Assembly: GCA_025463515.1 (NCBI GenBank)
Contig: JAODAQ010000040.1
Span: 1 to 64,000, forward strand
Direction: 5' to 3'
Origin: Rhodoglobus sp.
GTDB taxonomy: Bacteria > Actinomycetota > Actinomycetes > Actinomycetales > Microbacteriaceae
Length of the DNA stretch: 64,000 bases
Shown here piece after piece: positions 63,836 through 64,000 of this stretch. Position 1 is the first letter of the stretch. Every line of letters begins with the position of its first letter. The position numbers and the translations under genes are program-made. The notes beneath the pieces were generated by a model that was not told where the DNA came from, did no database searches, and was given only the letters and a program-made list of their open reading frames with translations.

Positions 63836-64000
63836 CTAGCCCCGCTTGCGGGTACGGGCTGCGAACCGCTGCTGGAGGAGCACCGCTAGGACGATGATCA
63901 CGCCCTTCGCAACGGCCTGCACGGAGGTGTTGAGGTTGTTCTGGGTGAAGATGTTCGTGAGGGTCTGGAAGATCAGCACGCCGAAGACCGTTCCCACGAT
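63836..64000 (-). CDS. CUT2 sugar ABC transporter permease, C-terminal fragment at window edge
   Basis: Fifty-four residues are visible, ending in a TAG at 63836-63838; the frame is open through base 64000. The segment GTVFGVLIFQTLTNIFTQNN followed by a hydrophobic helix and LLQQRFAARTRKRG is the usual C-terminus of RbsC/YjfF/YtfT-type permeases. It is probably part of a fourth CUT2 sugar transporter of this region; the substrate cannot be judged from this piece. Confidence 0.75.
   Translation of the reverse strand: MVGTVFGVLIFQTLTNIFTQNNLNTSVQAVAKGVIIVLAVLLQQRFAARTRKRG

Overview
This is a GC-rich chromosomal segment from an actinobacterium. The codon bias (G or C in almost every third position), frequent GTG starts, ATGA/GTGA gene overlaps, rplJ-rplL without an adjoining rpoB, and an LAxTG-type (class E) sorting signal all fit the class, and the gene set and interspersed repeats look most like Microbacteriaceae. 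That family-level placement is an inference from general resemblance, not from a search. About 54 protein genes are supported, one cut by each window edge; I saw no tRNA, rRNA, CRISPR array, transposase or prophage gene.

Layout. 1-3095: a ROK repressor (cut at the left edge) divergent from a sugar-phosphate isomerase/epimerase and a Gfo/Idh/MocA dehydrogenase. 3103-7688: a MacB/FtsX-type ABC module facing away from an OmpR-type response regulator and its histidine kinase. 7716-9551: a secreted or anchored hypothetical protein, then the L10 leader and rplJ-rplL. 9946-13841: a LuxR-type regulator divergent from a repetitive surface protein ending in LAYTG. 13981-18850: a LacI repressor divergent from a CUT1 sugar transporter (AglEFG-like). 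18977-24461: an ABC exporter, a membrane sensor with a degenerate nucleotide-cyclase domain, and an overlapping MscS channel with a cyclic-nucleotide-binding-like tail. 24587-31888: DUF305 and DUF3105 proteins, cystathionine beta-synthase plus a gamma-lyase/synthase, and two membrane glycosyltransferases. 31951-33318: an amino-acid permease.

33260-63769 is a large pentose and xylan island. A LacI-type (AraR-like) repressor precedes araB-araD-araA and a ChvE/GguAB-type transporter. Next come a second CUT2 transporter under a ROK regulator on the minus strand, and a third CUT2 transporter on the plus strand that converges on xylB-xylA. A LacI regulator then diverges from a xylo-oligosaccharide operon: CUT1 transporter, GH3, GH43 and GH10. 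The three glycosidases have no signal peptides, so the picture is uptake of xylo-oligomers, intracellular hydrolysis, and entry of xylose and arabinose into the pentose phosphate pathway through XylAB and AraBDA. The right edge cuts into another CUT2 permease.

The points I find most interesting are: a cyclase homologue lacking the second metal aspartate and the transition-state arginine, paired with a channel whose nucleotide-binding pocket is also atypical; a five-copy palindromic repeat that abuts genes and twice supplies their stop codon; a probable CTG start for the GH10 gene; matching promoter sequences in front of xylA and the third transporter; and several readable operator palindromes.
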